A stretch of DNA of 64,000 bases from Homoserinibacter sp. GY 40078 (lineage in GTDB: Bacteria > Actinomycetota > Actinomycetes > Actinomycetales > Microbacteriaceae). Location of the stretch: the NCBI RefSeq assembly GCF_008017545.1, contig NZ_VRTZ01000003.1, forward strand, positions 62,001 to 126,000. The letters are read 5' to 3'. Below, one piece after another: positions 29,992 to 38,257 of the stretch. The first letter of the stretch is position 1. Each line of letters begins with the position of its first letter. A model generated the notes under the pieces. That model saw only the letters and a program-made list of their open reading frames with translations, did no database searches and was not told the origin of the DNA. The position numbers and the translations under genes were made by a program.

Positions 29992-31308
29992 ATGAGCGAC
30001 GCCCTGACTCACCCCCGATCCGACGATCTCGAGCTTCTGAACCCGGGAGATCCGGCGTTCGAGGCGGCGCGTCCGCGCTACTCGGGCGTCGGCGATCCGG
30101 CCGTGATCGCCCGACCCGCGACCGACGCTCAGATCGTCGCCGCGCTCGCCCTCGCCCGCGAGCGCGGGCTGCCGATCTCGGTGCGCAGCGGCGGTCACGG
30201 CGCGCGTGCGTTCCCGAATCCCGGGGGGCTTGTGATCGACATGGCCGCCTTCGACGACATTGAGCTGCTGGACGACGGCACCGTGCGCATCGGCACCGCC
30301 GCCACGTGGGGTGAGGTCGCCGAGGCTCTCGCCCCGCACGGCCTCGTCATCACCTCCGGCGACACCCGCGATGTCGGGGTCGGGGGCCTCACGCTCGGCG
30401 GGGGGATGGGCTGGCTCGTGCGGGCGGTCGGGCTCACGATCGACAATCTCGAGGCGGTGGAGCTCGTCACGCTCGACGGCCGCAGCATCCGCGCATCGGC
30501 CACCGTCGAGCCCGAGCTCTTCTGGGCGCTTCGCGGGGGAGGGGGCAATTTCGGCATCGTCACCCGGTTCGCGATCCGGCCCACCCGACTGGCGGCGATC
30601 GTCGGCGGGACCATCCGGCTCGACCCGTCCGACCTGGCCGCTGCGCTCACCGCCTGGCGCGATGCGATGCGCCAGGCGCCTGACGAGCTCTCGGCTACCT
30701 TCCTGTCCCTCCCCGCGATGGGGCCCGGGGTCCCGCCGAGCGCGCAGATCATCGTCTGCTACGCGGGCGACGACGAGGCGGCGGGACGAGCAGCGATCGC
30801 GCCGCTGCTGGAGCTGCCGGGGGTATTGGGCGACGACATCGCGCGCCGCCCGTATCTCGACCTGGTGAATCCGGCGATGACGCCGCCTCCCGTCCGCATG
30901 GTCGGCGGGCACGGGCTCGTGGATCTCGACGACGACCTCATCGCCGATTACGTCGCGGCCGTGGCGGGTTTTGAGGCTCCGACGGTGGCGTCGATCCGCT
31001 ATCTTGGCGGGGCGTTCGGACGGGTTCCCGCCGGCGCCACCGCGTTCGCGGTTCGCGACAAGGAGGCCATGATCTTCCGCCTCGTGATGCTCCCGGCGGA
31101 TGCTCCGGACGAGCTGGCTGCCGCAGCCGCCGCGCCGTGGGAACGGGTTCGCACACGGATCTCCGCCACCTACGGCAACTTCGTCGAGGCGGCGGACCCT
31201 GCACTGCTGCCGCTGCTCTACCCACCGGCGACGCTCGAGCGGCTTCGCGCCGTGAAGCGCGAGTTCGATCCCGAGAACCTGCTGACGAGGAACCACAACA
31301 TCGTCTGA
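29992..31308 (+). CDS. FAD-binding oxidoreductase (PCMH / berberine-bridge-enzyme-like)
   Basis: 438 aa flavoprotein oxidase or dehydrogenase. The N-terminal PCMH FAD domain contains ISVRSGGHGARAF, where the His is the usual site of covalent 8-alpha-histidyl FAD, and DVGVGGLTLGGGMGWLVRAVGL; ALRGGGGNFGIVTRF is the second FAD segment. The C-terminal BBE motif AAYGN-like (TYGNFVE... LERLRAVKREFDPENLLTRNHNI) is present. The second cysteine that makes bicovalent FAD in berberine bridge enzymes (normally in GxCxxVG) is replaced (SGDTRDVGVGG), so flavin attachment is likely mono-covalent. Substrate unknown; such enzymes often oxidise sugars or secondary metabolites. No signal peptide. Monocistronic. 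Confidence 0.9.
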   Translation: MSDALTHPRSDDLELLNPGDPAFEAARPRYSGVGDPAVIARPATDAQIVAALALARERGLPISVRSGGHGARAFPNPGGLVIDMAAFDDIELLDDGTVRIGTAATWGEVAEALAPHGLVITSGDTRDVGVGGLTLGGGMGWLVRAVGLTIDNLEAVELVTLDGRSIRASATVEPELFWALRGGGGNFGIVTRFAIRPTRLAAIVGGTIRLDPSDLAAALTAWRDAMRQAPDELSATFLSLPAMGPGVPPSAQIIVCYAGDDEAAGRAAIAPLLELPGVLGDDIARRPYLDLVNPAMTPPPVRMVGGHGLVDLDDDLIADYVAAVAGFEAPTVASIRYLGGAFGRVPAGATAFAVRDKEAMIFRLVMLPADAPDELAAAAAAPWERVRTRISATYGNFVEAADPALLPLLYPPATLERLRAVKREFDPENLLTRNHNIV

Positions 31309-31399
31309 GGTGCCCGGAGGATGAGCCGAGCGATTCATCCGTGTGCCCTATGATCATGATGTGTAGCCGAATGGCTGTTTGAGGCAACCGGGAGGCCCC

Positions 31400-32197
31400 A
31401 TGGCATGCAACCGACTGTGGCGTAGCGCATCCGCGGCCGTGCTCGCGAGCATTGCCCTCGCGGGGTGCACGGCCACGACCACACCGGAGCCAGAGCAGCC
31501 GAGCAACTCCGCGCGATCCGGGCCCGAGAACTGCCTCGGCCCGGTGAGCTACCCGGAGCTGCGGGTGTGGGATCTCAACGAGAGTCTCCCCGTGCGCGAC
31601 GTCGGGATCGAACACACCCAGTGGGAGGTGGCGATCCCTCGGGGTGAGGGATGCGTGGACGTGCCGCAGGTGCAGGTGCGGTCGCAGCCGTGCCCTGTGG
31701 TGAAGGGCCCCGGCGACGAGATCGCCGAGATCCTCCTCGGGTCCCCTCGCGACGGGGTCACCAGGAGCGAGTTCGCGCGCGGCAGTGTGGGCACCGTGAC
31801 CGAGCTTGTCACCGGCTACGCGTCCGGTGGGGAGTGGTTCACGTACCGGATGTCGGCATGGCGCTACGAATCCGAGGCCCTCGCCGCCGAGAGCCGGATC
31901 CTCGCGATGGTCGCCGCATGCGTCGACTCGGTCGACGAGGAGGTGCGCGGCGTGCCGCGCGCCGCCGTGTACGAGGGTGACGAGCCGCACCGCGTCGCGT
32001 TCCGGGTCGACGAGACGGTGTACCTCATCGAATCTCTCCGCACCCTCGACGACGGCGGCGCCGAGGCGCAGATCGTCGACACTGCATCCGGTCTGCTCCC
32101 CGCTTCGGCGATCGGCGAGATCCAGGACTGGTGGATCCCCCGGGGCGCCGAGGTACTCGCGGAACTCGACACTACGGCCGCCGCGTCAGGCGCCTGA
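31400..32197 (+). CDS. Putative secreted lipoprotein, unknown function
   Basis: 265 aa. Signal sequence with lipobox ALAGC, lipidated Cys at residue 23, so membrane-anchored and external. The following Thr/Pro/Glu-rich linker (TATTTPEPEQPSNSA) leads to a soluble domain with four more Cys (ENCLG, GCVDVP, SQPCPV, AACVD) that may form disulfides. No database family recognised. The ATG at 31400 was preferred to an upstream one at 31379 because GGGAGG is six bases ahead. The gene ends at a strong bidirectional hairpin (32203-32236) shared with the convergent permease gene. Confidence 0.8.
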   Translation: MACNRLWRSASAAVLASIALAGCTATTTPEPEQPSNSARSGPENCLGPVSYPELRVWDLNESLPVRDVGIEHTQWEVAIPRGEGCVDVPQVQVRSQPCPVVKGPGDEIAEILLGSPRDGVTRSEFARGSVGTVTELVTGYASGGEWFTYRMSAWRYESEALAAESRILAMVAACVDSVDEEVRGVPRAAVYEGDEPHRVAFRVDETVYLIESLRTLDDGGAEAQIVDTASGLLPASAIGEIQDWWIPRGAEVLAELDTTAAASGA

Positions 32198-32202
32198 CAG
32201 CA

Positions 32203-32236
32203 CGGAACCCGCCCCGTACGGATGGGGCGGGTTCCG
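32203..32236. terminator. Bidirectional hairpin between lipoprotein and permease genes
   Basis: CGGAACCCGCCCC (32203-32215), loop GTACGGAT, GGGGCGGGTTCCG (32224-32236): a perfect 13-base stem placed between two convergent stops. No U-tract, but stem strength makes it a likely terminator for both transcripts. Confidence 0.7.
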
Positions 32237-32250
32237 CGTCGTTCAGGTGT

Positions 32251-33804
32251 TCAGGGCTTCGGCTCGGACCCGAACACCTCGCCCTCCATGGCGTCGTACC
32301 CTTCCGCCTGGGGGTCGCCGTGCAACCCGCCGGAGAGCGCGTACTCCTCCTCCGGCGACAGCACGAGTCGATTGCGTCCGACGAGCGCGAACAGCAGGAT
32401 GCCGACGACAAACACGATAAGGAACGTGATCACCGCCGTCTGGAACACCCCGTTCAGCAGGATCCCGAGGAACGCCGCGAACGCGATCACGAACGCCACC
32501 ACCGCTCCCGCGACCCCCGTCGGCGACTTCCACGGCCGGTTCGCGTTCGGGAACTTCCGCCGCAGGATCACGAACGAGACCATCTGCATCATGTACGAGA
32601 TGACCGCGCCGAAAACGGCGATGAAGAGGATCACCCCGGATGCCGATGCGGCGGCGTCCGGGTTCACCGCGGGCAGCACGACCAGCACCAAGGTGAGGAT
32701 CAGATATCCGATGACCCCTCCGACCAAGAGCGACACCCACGGCGTCTGCTGCTTCTGGCTGGTGAGCGAGAGGAACTTCGGGTAGTACCCGGCGCGCGAC
32801 AGGGAGTACATGTTGCGGCCGTAGGCGAACATGATGCCCTGCAATGAGGCGAGCAGACCGATCAGTGCGAACAGTGCGAGCACCGCCGCGAGGCTCTCAG
32901 GCAGGAACGCACGGAACCCCGCGAGAAGAGGCTCGTCGCCGTCGCCGGGCGACACGGTGATCGCCTCCGTGCCGGTCACGGCCGGGTTCAGGAAGAGCAC
33001 GAGCAGTGCGGTCGCGGTGAGCGTCACGACTCCCCAGACGCTCGCCTTCGGGATATCCCTCGCGGGCGTGTGGGATTCCTCCGCCGCGAGCGGCAGCTCC
33101 TCGATGCCCAAGAAGAACCAGATGGCGAACGGCAACGCGAACAGGATGCCGATGCCTCCGAATGGCAGGAAGTCGCTGTTGCCCTCTGTCGGTGCGATGT
33201 CGAGCAGGCGGGAGAAGTCCACCGACCCCGTCGCGATCGCCGAGATCGCGAAGAACGCGATGACGCCGAGCGAGATGATCGCGACGACCAGCGCGAAGCG
33301 GAAGCCGATCGACGCGCCCGCCGCGTTCAGTCCGATGAAGAGGAGATACAGGATCGCCCACCAGACGGGCGCCGGTAGCGAGACGTCCGTGAGCGTCGAA
33401 AGCGCCGAGTCGGCGTAGACGCCCGAGAACCAGACGACCACCGCGGTCGTCACGACGTACTCGATCGTCTCAGCCAGCCCCGTCACGAATCCGCCCCACG
33501 GACCCATCGCCGCGCGCGAGAAGGAGTAGGCGCCACCGGTGTGCGGCATCGCGGCCGACATCTCGCCGATCGAGAAGATCATCGTGAAGAACATCACCGT
33601 GATGATGAGCGTCCCGAGGAGCATCGCGCCCCAACCCGTGGTGCCGAGCCCCACGTTCCACCCTGAGAAGTCGCCTGAGATGACCGCCGCGATCCCGAGA
33701 CCCCATAGGCCCCAGATCCCGGCGCTCCGCTTGAGTTTGCGCTTCTCGAAGTAATCCGCGCCGGCGGCGGTGTAGCTGACGCCGGCCACAGTCTTGTCTG
33801 CCAT
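32251..33804 (-). CDS. APC family permease, ethanolamine-permease type
   Basis: 517 aa, about 12 membrane helices. The N-terminal signature SGDFSGWNVGLGTTGWGAML resembles ethanolamine permeases (Eat family within the amino acid-polyamine-organocation superfamily); GEMSAAMPHTGGAYSFSRAAMGPWGGFVTG is the conserved helix 2-3 region and IWFFLGIEELPLAAEESHTPARDIPKA the helix 6-7 region. The hydrophilic C-terminus is acidic. Start ATG 33804 (MADKTVAGVS) has GGAAGGA seven bases upstream. Divergent from the gamma-glutamyl-amide synthetase operon, so it probably imports the amine (ethanolamine, or possibly a polyamine) that the operon degrades. Substrate is inferred from family and context. Confidence 0.88.
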   Translation of the reverse strand: MADKTVAGVSYTAAGADYFEKRKLKRSAGIWGLWGLGIAAVISGDFSGWNVGLGTTGWGAMLLGTLIITVMFFTMIFSIGEMSAAMPHTGGAYSFSRAAMGPWGGFVTGLAETIEYVVTTAVVVWFSGVYADSALSTLTDVSLPAPVWWAILYLLFIGLNAAGASIGFRFALVVAIISLGVIAFFAISAIATGSVDFSRLLDIAPTEGNSDFLPFGGIGILFALPFAIWFFLGIEELPLAAEESHTPARDIPKASVWGVVTLTATALLVLFLNPAVTGTEAITVSPGDGDEPLLAGFRAFLPESLAAVLALFALIGLLASLQGIMFAYGRNMYSLSRAGYYPKFLSLTSQKQQTPWVSLLVGGVIGYLILTLVLVVLPAVNPDAAASASGVILFIAVFGAVISYMMQMVSFVILRRKFPNANRPWKSPTGVAGAVVAFVIAFAAFLGILLNGVFQTAVITFLIVFVVGILLFALVGRNRLVLSPEEEYALSGGLHGDPQAEGYDAMEGEVFGSEPKP

Positions 33805-33959
33805 GACGGTCCTTCCACAGTGGGGGAGTGGACACACCCGGACTCCGGCGTCCACGCTTGGGGGAAAGAATGGCGTTCATTGGTACCTGATGTCTACCTT
33901 TGAATGTAAACAATGCATGACGGCTACTCATGAGTGCGCGAGGATGCCTAGGGTGTAAT

Positions 33960-33975
33960 GGTCGGTTCTACGACC
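33960..33975. promoter_or_regulatory. Candidate operator of the amine-catabolic cluster
   Basis: GGTCG-gttcta-CGACC, an inverted repeat within the longer TGGTCG...CGACCG pattern, 20 bases before the synthetase start. FadR/GntR-type repressors commonly bind short inverted repeats of the form TGGTNnACCA, so the regulator at 38254-38988 is a reasonable candidate to bind here. The intergenic region 33805-33995 also has an AT-rich stretch (33885-33920) that must contain the two divergent promoters. Confidence 0.35.
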
Positions 33976-33995
33976 GACACGATGACGGGAGAGAC

Positions 33996-35360
33996 ATGGC
34001 GGTGCGCTCCGGCAACCTCGAGCTCGCGGCCCTCGAGGGCCTCATCCACGACGGTGCGATCGACACCGTGATCGTCGCCTTCCCCGACATGCAGGGCAGG
34101 CTCGTCGGCAAGCGCGTATCGGCGCGGCTCTTCCTCGACGAGGTCGCCGAGCACGGCGCGGAGGCCTGCAACTACCTCATCGCGGTCGACGTCGAGATGA
34201 ATACCGTCGACGGCTACCGCCTCTCGAACTGGCAGACCGGCTACGGCGACATGGTGCTGCACCCGGATTTCGACACGCTGCGTCTCCTTCCGTGGTTGCC
34301 CGGCACCGCTCTCGTGATGGCCGATCTGCAGAACCTCGACGCGACCCCCATCGTTCAGAGCCCGCGGGAGGTGTTGAAGGCGCAGCTGGAGCGTCTCGCA
34401 GAGCGCGGGCTCACGGCGTTCGTCGGAACCGAGCTGGAGTTCATCGTCTTCGACGACACCTACCGCGAGGCGTGGGCGAAGGGGTACCGCGAGCTCACCC
34501 CCGCATCCGACTACAACATCGACTACGCCCTGCTCGCCTCCACCCGCATGGAGCCGCTGCTGCGCGACATCCGCCTCGGCATGGAGGGCGCCGGGATGTA
34601 CTGCGAGGGCGTGAAGGGCGAGTGCAATCTCGGCCAGCAGGAGATCGCGTTCCGGTACACCGAGGCGCTCGCCACCTGCGACAACCACACCATCTACAAG
34701 AACGGCGCGAAGGAGATCGCGGACGCCCACGGCAAGGCGCTCACCTTCATGGCGAAGTTCAACGAGCGCGAGGGCAACTCGTGCCACATCCACCTCTCGG
34801 TGCGCGACGCCGACGGCGCCGCCGTGATGGCGGGTGACGGCGAGCACGGGTTCTCGCCGCTCATGGAGCACTGGATCGCCGGGATCCTCCACACCATGCG
34901 CGAGCTCACGCTCATGTTCGCCCCGAACATCAACTCCTACAAGCGCTACGCCGAGGGCAGCTTCGCGCCGACGGCGATCGCGTGGGGGATCGACAATCGC
35001 ACCTGCGCACTGCGCGTCGTGGGCCATGGGGCGTCGTTGCGCGTCGAGAACCGGGTGCCCGGGGGAGACGTGAACCCCTACCTCGCGGTCGCGGCGATCA
35101 TCGCGGGCGGGCTCTACGGGATCGAGAACGAACTCGAACTCCCGCCGCTGCTCGCGGGCAATGCCTACACCTCCGATGCGACGCGGGTTCCGTCGACGCT
35201 GCGGGAGGCGGCGGAGCTATTCGCCGACTCGGCGGTGGCGCGCACGGCGTTCGGCGACGACGTCGTCGACCACTACCTCAACAACGCGCGTGTCGAGCTC
35301 ACCGCCTTCGACGCCGCCGTGACCGACTGGGAGAGGGTGCGCGGCTTTGAGCGCTTCTGA
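33996..35360 (+). CDS. Glutamine-synthetase-like gamma-glutamyl-amide synthetase (GlnA3/GlnA4/PuuA type)
   Basis: 454 aa, ATP-dependent ligase that joins the gamma-carboxyl of glutamate to an amine. The GS fold is complete: N-terminal beta-grasp (IVAFPDMQGRLVGKRVSARLFLDEV), catalytic GTELEFIVFDD, MEGAGMYCEGVKGECNLGQQEIAFRY, HIHLSVRD, and NINSYKRYAEGSFAPTAIAWGIDNRTCALRVVG with ENRVPGGDVNPYLAVAAI. It is not a housekeeping glutamine synthetase: the ammonium-site and adenylylation-site elements differ, and it heads an operon with a gamma-glutamyl hydrolase, aldehyde dehydrogenase and SDR. Relatives GlnA4 (ethanolamine) and GlnA3 (polyamines) of Streptomyces and PuuA of E. coli catalyse this step; the permease points to ethanolamine. 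Start ATG 33996 has GGGAGAG. Confidence 0.88.
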   Translation: MAVRSGNLELAALEGLIHDGAIDTVIVAFPDMQGRLVGKRVSARLFLDEVAEHGAEACNYLIAVDVEMNTVDGYRLSNWQTGYGDMVLHPDFDTLRLLPWLPGTALVMADLQNLDATPIVQSPREVLKAQLERLAERGLTAFVGTELEFIVFDDTYREAWAKGYRELTPASDYNIDYALLASTRMEPLLRDIRLGMEGAGMYCEGVKGECNLGQQEIAFRYTEALATCDNHTIYKNGAKEIADAHGKALTFMAKFNEREGNSCHIHLSVRDADGAAVMAGDGEHGFSPLMEHWIAGILHTMRELTLMFAPNINSYKRYAEGSFAPTAIAWGIDNRTCALRVVGHGASLRVENRVPGGDVNPYLAVAAIIAGGLYGIENELELPPLLAGNAYTSDATRVPSTLREAAELFADSAVARTAFGDDVVDHYLNNARVELTAFDAAVTDWERVRGFERF

Positions 35361-36108
35361 GTACGACGAGGCTCCGATCATCGGCCTCACCACCTACCTG
35401 GAGCAGGCGCAGCAGGGCGTGTGGGATGTGATGGCGTCGTTCCTGCCGCAGGTCTATATCGGCTCGGTCACGCGAGCGGGCGGCATCGCGGTGCTGCTGC
35501 CGCCCCAGCCGCTCGGCCCGGGCACGGCGGATCGGGTGCTCGACGGCCTCGACGGCCTGATCATCACGGGCGGCAAGGACGTCGACCCCGCCCGCTACGG
35601 CCAGGTTCCGCATCCGACGACCGACATCCCCCGTCGCGACCGCGACGCGTGGGAGGACGCACTGCTCGGCGGCGCGATCGAGCGCGGGCTGCCGTTCCTC
35701 GGCATCTGCCGGGGCATGCAGCTGCTCAACGTGCACCTCGGCGGAACCCTCGTGCAGCACCTGCCCGATCGGATCGGGTCGACCCGTTACAACGCGGGCG
35801 GCGGCGTGTTCACCGTCAACGAGGTGGGCATCGACCCGGGCACCCGGCTCGCCGAGCTGATCCCCGACACCTCGATCGCGGTCAAGAGCTACCACCACCA
35901 GGGCGTCGACGACCTCGGCGCGGGGCTCGTCGCGACCGCCCGCACCGACGACGGCACCGTGCAGGCAGTCGAACTGCCGGGCGTGCCCTTCGGCGTGGGG
36001 GTGCAGTGGCACCCCGAGGAGGACGCCGAGGAGGATGCGCGACTGTTCGCCGGACTCGTGGACGCCGCGCGTGCCCACCGGGCCGCGCGGATGGAGGGCG
36101 CGCGATGA
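35347..36108 (+). CDS. Gamma-glutamyl hydrolase, class-I glutamine amidotransferase-like (PuuD type)
   Basis: 253 aa. Class-I GATase triad: nucleophile Cys in LGICRGMQLLNVHLGG, His and Glu in VGVQWHPEEDAEED. The family cleaves gamma-glutamyl amides such as gamma-glutamyl-GABA, releasing glutamate; here it would release the deprotected acid from the oxidised gamma-glutamyl intermediate. Starts at TTG 35347, overlapping the synthetase stop by 14 bases, with GGGAGAGGG upstream; no ATG or GTG in frame is compatible with the conserved N-terminus EAPIIGLTTYLEQAQ. Followed by the aldehyde dehydrogenase with ATGA overlap, so it is a coupled operon. Confidence 0.9.
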   Translation: MSASEYDEAPIIGLTTYLEQAQQGVWDVMASFLPQVYIGSVTRAGGIAVLLPPQPLGPGTADRVLDGLDGLIITGGKDVDPARYGQVPHPTTDIPRRDRDAWEDALLGGAIERGLPFLGICRGMQLLNVHLGGTLVQHLPDRIGSTRYNAGGGVFTVNEVGIDPGTRLAELIPDTSIAVKSYHHQGVDDLGAGLVATARTDDGTVQAVELPGVPFGVGVQWHPEEDAEEDARLFAGLVDAARAHRAARMEGAR

Positions 36109-37472
36109 GCGCCACGACGCTCCTCGACCCCTCGACCGAGGAGATCATCGGCTCCGTCGAGCACACGAGTCTCGAGGCGGTCGACGAGGCGGTCGAACGG
36201 GCGCGGCTCGCGGGGCGCCGCTGGGCGGCGCTCCCGCCCGCCGACCGTGCCGCCGCGTTGCGGAGATTCGCGGATGTCGTGGGGGAGCACATCGACGAGC
36301 TCGCGCACCTCGAGGTGCGTAACTCGGGGCATCCCATCGCCTCCGCCCGCTGGGAAGCCGGCCACGTCCGCGACGTGCTGCACTACTACTCGGGTGCGCC
36401 GGAGCGCCTCATCGGGGCGCAGATTCCCGTGGCGGGTGGCATCGACCTGACCTTCCACGAGCCGATCGGCGTAGTCGGGGTGATCGTGCCGTGGAACTTC
36501 CCGATGACGATCGCCTCGTGGGGGTTCGCGCCGGCGCTCGCGGCAGGCAACGCCGTGCTCCTGAAGCCCGCCGACTGGACACCGCTCACCGCGATCCGCC
36601 TCGGCGAGCTCGCCCTCGCCTCGGGGCTGCCGGAGGGGCTGTTCCAGGTTCTGCCCGGCCGTGGATCGGTCGTGGGGGAGCGCTTCGTGACCCATCCGGG
36701 AATCGGCAAGGTCGTCTTCACCGGGTCGACCGAGGTCGGCCGGCGGGTCGCCGCCGGGTGCGCCGCCATGCTCAAGCCCTCCACCCTCGAGCTCGGGGGC
36801 AAGAGCGCGAACGTCGTGTTCGCCGACGCGGACCTCGAGGCGGCCGCCGCATCCGTGCCGGGCTCGGTGTTCGACAACGCGGGCCAGGACTGCTGCGCGC
36901 GCAGCCGTCTGCTCGTCGAGCGTTCGGTGCTCGACCGCTTCCTCGAGCTGCTCGAGCCCGCGGTCGCCGCGTTCCGGGTGGGCGACCCCTCGGCCGACGA
37001 CACCCAGATGGGCCCGCTCGTCTCGGCTGCGCATCGCGATCAGGTCGCCTCATTCCTCGACGACGGCGTTGAGATCGCCTTCCGGGGATCCGCGCCCGAC
37101 GGGCCGGGCTTCTGGTTCGCGCCGACGGTCGTGCGCGCCGACCGCCACGACCGCATCGCGACCGAGGAGGTCTTCGGGCCGGTCGTGACGGTGCTTCCGT
37201 TCGACGACGAGGCGGATGCGGTGACCCTCGCCAACGACTCCGTCTACGGCCTTTCCGGTTCGATCTGGACCCGTGATCTCGCCCGCGCCATCCGCGTCGC
37301 CCGCGGGGTGCGCTCGGGGACGCTGAGCGTCAACTCGCACTCGTCGGTGCGCTACACGACCCCGTTCGGCGGGATGAAGCAGTCGGGACTCGGACGCGAG
37401 CTCGGCCCGGATGCCCCCCTCGCCTTCACCGAGACCAAGAACGTGTTCTTCGCCAGTCAGGAGCTCTCATGA
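36105..37472 (+). CDS. NAD(P)-dependent aldehyde dehydrogenase
   Basis: 455 aa soluble ALDH. NAD-binding VPWNFPMTIASWGFAPALAAGNAVLLKPADWTPL, FTGSTEVGRRVA, the general base Glu in LELGGKSANVVFADAD, catalytic Cys in NAGQDCCARSRLLV, and EEVFGPVVTVLPFDDE with FGGMKQSGLGRELG near the end. Length is at the short end of the superfamily (usual 475-500), mainly from a short N-terminus. In a gamma-glutamylation pathway it would oxidise the gamma-glutamyl-aminoaldehyde to the corresponding acid. Start overlaps the hydrolase stop (ATGA), and its stop overlaps the SDR start (ATGA). Confidence 0.93.
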   Translation: MSATTLLDPSTEEIIGSVEHTSLEAVDEAVERARLAGRRWAALPPADRAAALRRFADVVGEHIDELAHLEVRNSGHPIASARWEAGHVRDVLHYYSGAPERLIGAQIPVAGGIDLTFHEPIGVVGVIVPWNFPMTIASWGFAPALAAGNAVLLKPADWTPLTAIRLGELALASGLPEGLFQVLPGRGSVVGERFVTHPGIGKVVFTGSTEVGRRVAAGCAAMLKPSTLELGGKSANVVFADADLEAAAASVPGSVFDNAGQDCCARSRLLVERSVLDRFLELLEPAVAAFRVGDPSADDTQMGPLVSAAHRDQVASFLDDGVEIAFRGSAPDGPGFWFAPTVVRADRHDRIATEEVFGPVVTVLPFDDEADAVTLANDSVYGLSGSIWTRDLARAIRVARGVRSGTLSVNSHSSVRYTTPFGGMKQSGLGRELGPDAPLAFTETKNVFFASQELS

Positions 37473-38257
37473 CCGTCGCCCCCGTCGACCTCACCCGGCG
37501 TCTCGCCGACCGCGTCGCCGTCATCACGGGAGGGGCGAGCGGCATCGGTCTCGCGACCGCCCGCCGTTTCGCGGCGGAGGGCGCGCGCGTGGTGATCGGC
37601 GATCTCGATCCGGAGACCGGGCGTGCCGCGGCGGAGGAGGTCGACGGGCTGTTCGTGCCGGTCGACGTCTCCGACCGCGAGCAGGTCGACGCCCTGTTCG
37701 ACACGGCGGCGGAGCGCTTCGGCGGGGTCGATATCGCCTTCAACAACGCCGGGATCTCACCGGCCGACGACGACTCGATCGAGACGACAGATCTCGACGC
37801 CTGGGACCGCGTGCAGCGGGTCAACCTCACGAGCGTCTACCTCTGCTCCCGCGCGGCGCTGCGTCACATGGTGCCCGCCGGGCGCGGATCGATCATCAAC
37901 ACGGCCTCGTTCGTCGCGGTGCTCGGATCGGCGACCTCGCAAATCTCGTACACGGCGTCGAAGGGCGGCGTACTCGCCATGACGCGCGAGCTCGGGGTGC
38001 AGTTCGCTCGCCAGGGCATCCGGGTGAACGCGCTCTGCCCGGGCCCTGTCAACACGCCGCTGCTGAAGGAGCTCTTCGCGAAGGATCCGGAACGCGCCGC
38101 GCGCCGCCTCATCCACGTGCCGGTGGGGCGCTTCGCGGAGCCGGAGGAGCTCGCCGCCGCCGTCGCGTTCCTCGCGAGCGACGACGCGAGCTTCATCACC
38201 GCGTCCACATTCCTCGTGGACGGCGGCATCTCATCCGCCTACGTGACACCCTTGTGA
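37469..38257 (+). CDS. Short-chain dehydrogenase/reductase
   Basis: 262 aa, classical SDR. Cofactor motif TGGASGIG, Asp after beta-2 (IGDLDPETG) favours NAD; NNAGISPADD; catalytic Ser-Tyr-Lys from NTASFVAVLG and SYTASKGGVLAMTREL; PGPVNTPLLKELF. In this operon it is the only alcohol-type dehydrogenase and could oxidise the hydroxyl of gamma-glutamyl-ethanolamide to the aldehyde ahead of the ALDH; alternatively it may be a 3-oxoacyl reductase-like enzyme of unrelated role. Its end overlaps the regulator gene start (GTGA). Confidence 0.92.
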   Translation: MTVAPVDLTRRLADRVAVITGGASGIGLATARRFAAEGARVVIGDLDPETGRAAAEEVDGLFVPVDVSDREQVDALFDTAAERFGGVDIAFNNAGISPADDDSIETTDLDAWDRVQRVNLTSVYLCSRAALRHMVPAGRGSIINTASFVAVLGSATSQISYTASKGGVLAMTRELGVQFARQGIRVNALCPGPVNTPLLKELFAKDPERAARRLIHVPVGRFAEPEELAAAVAFLASDDASFITASTFLVDGGISSAYVTPL

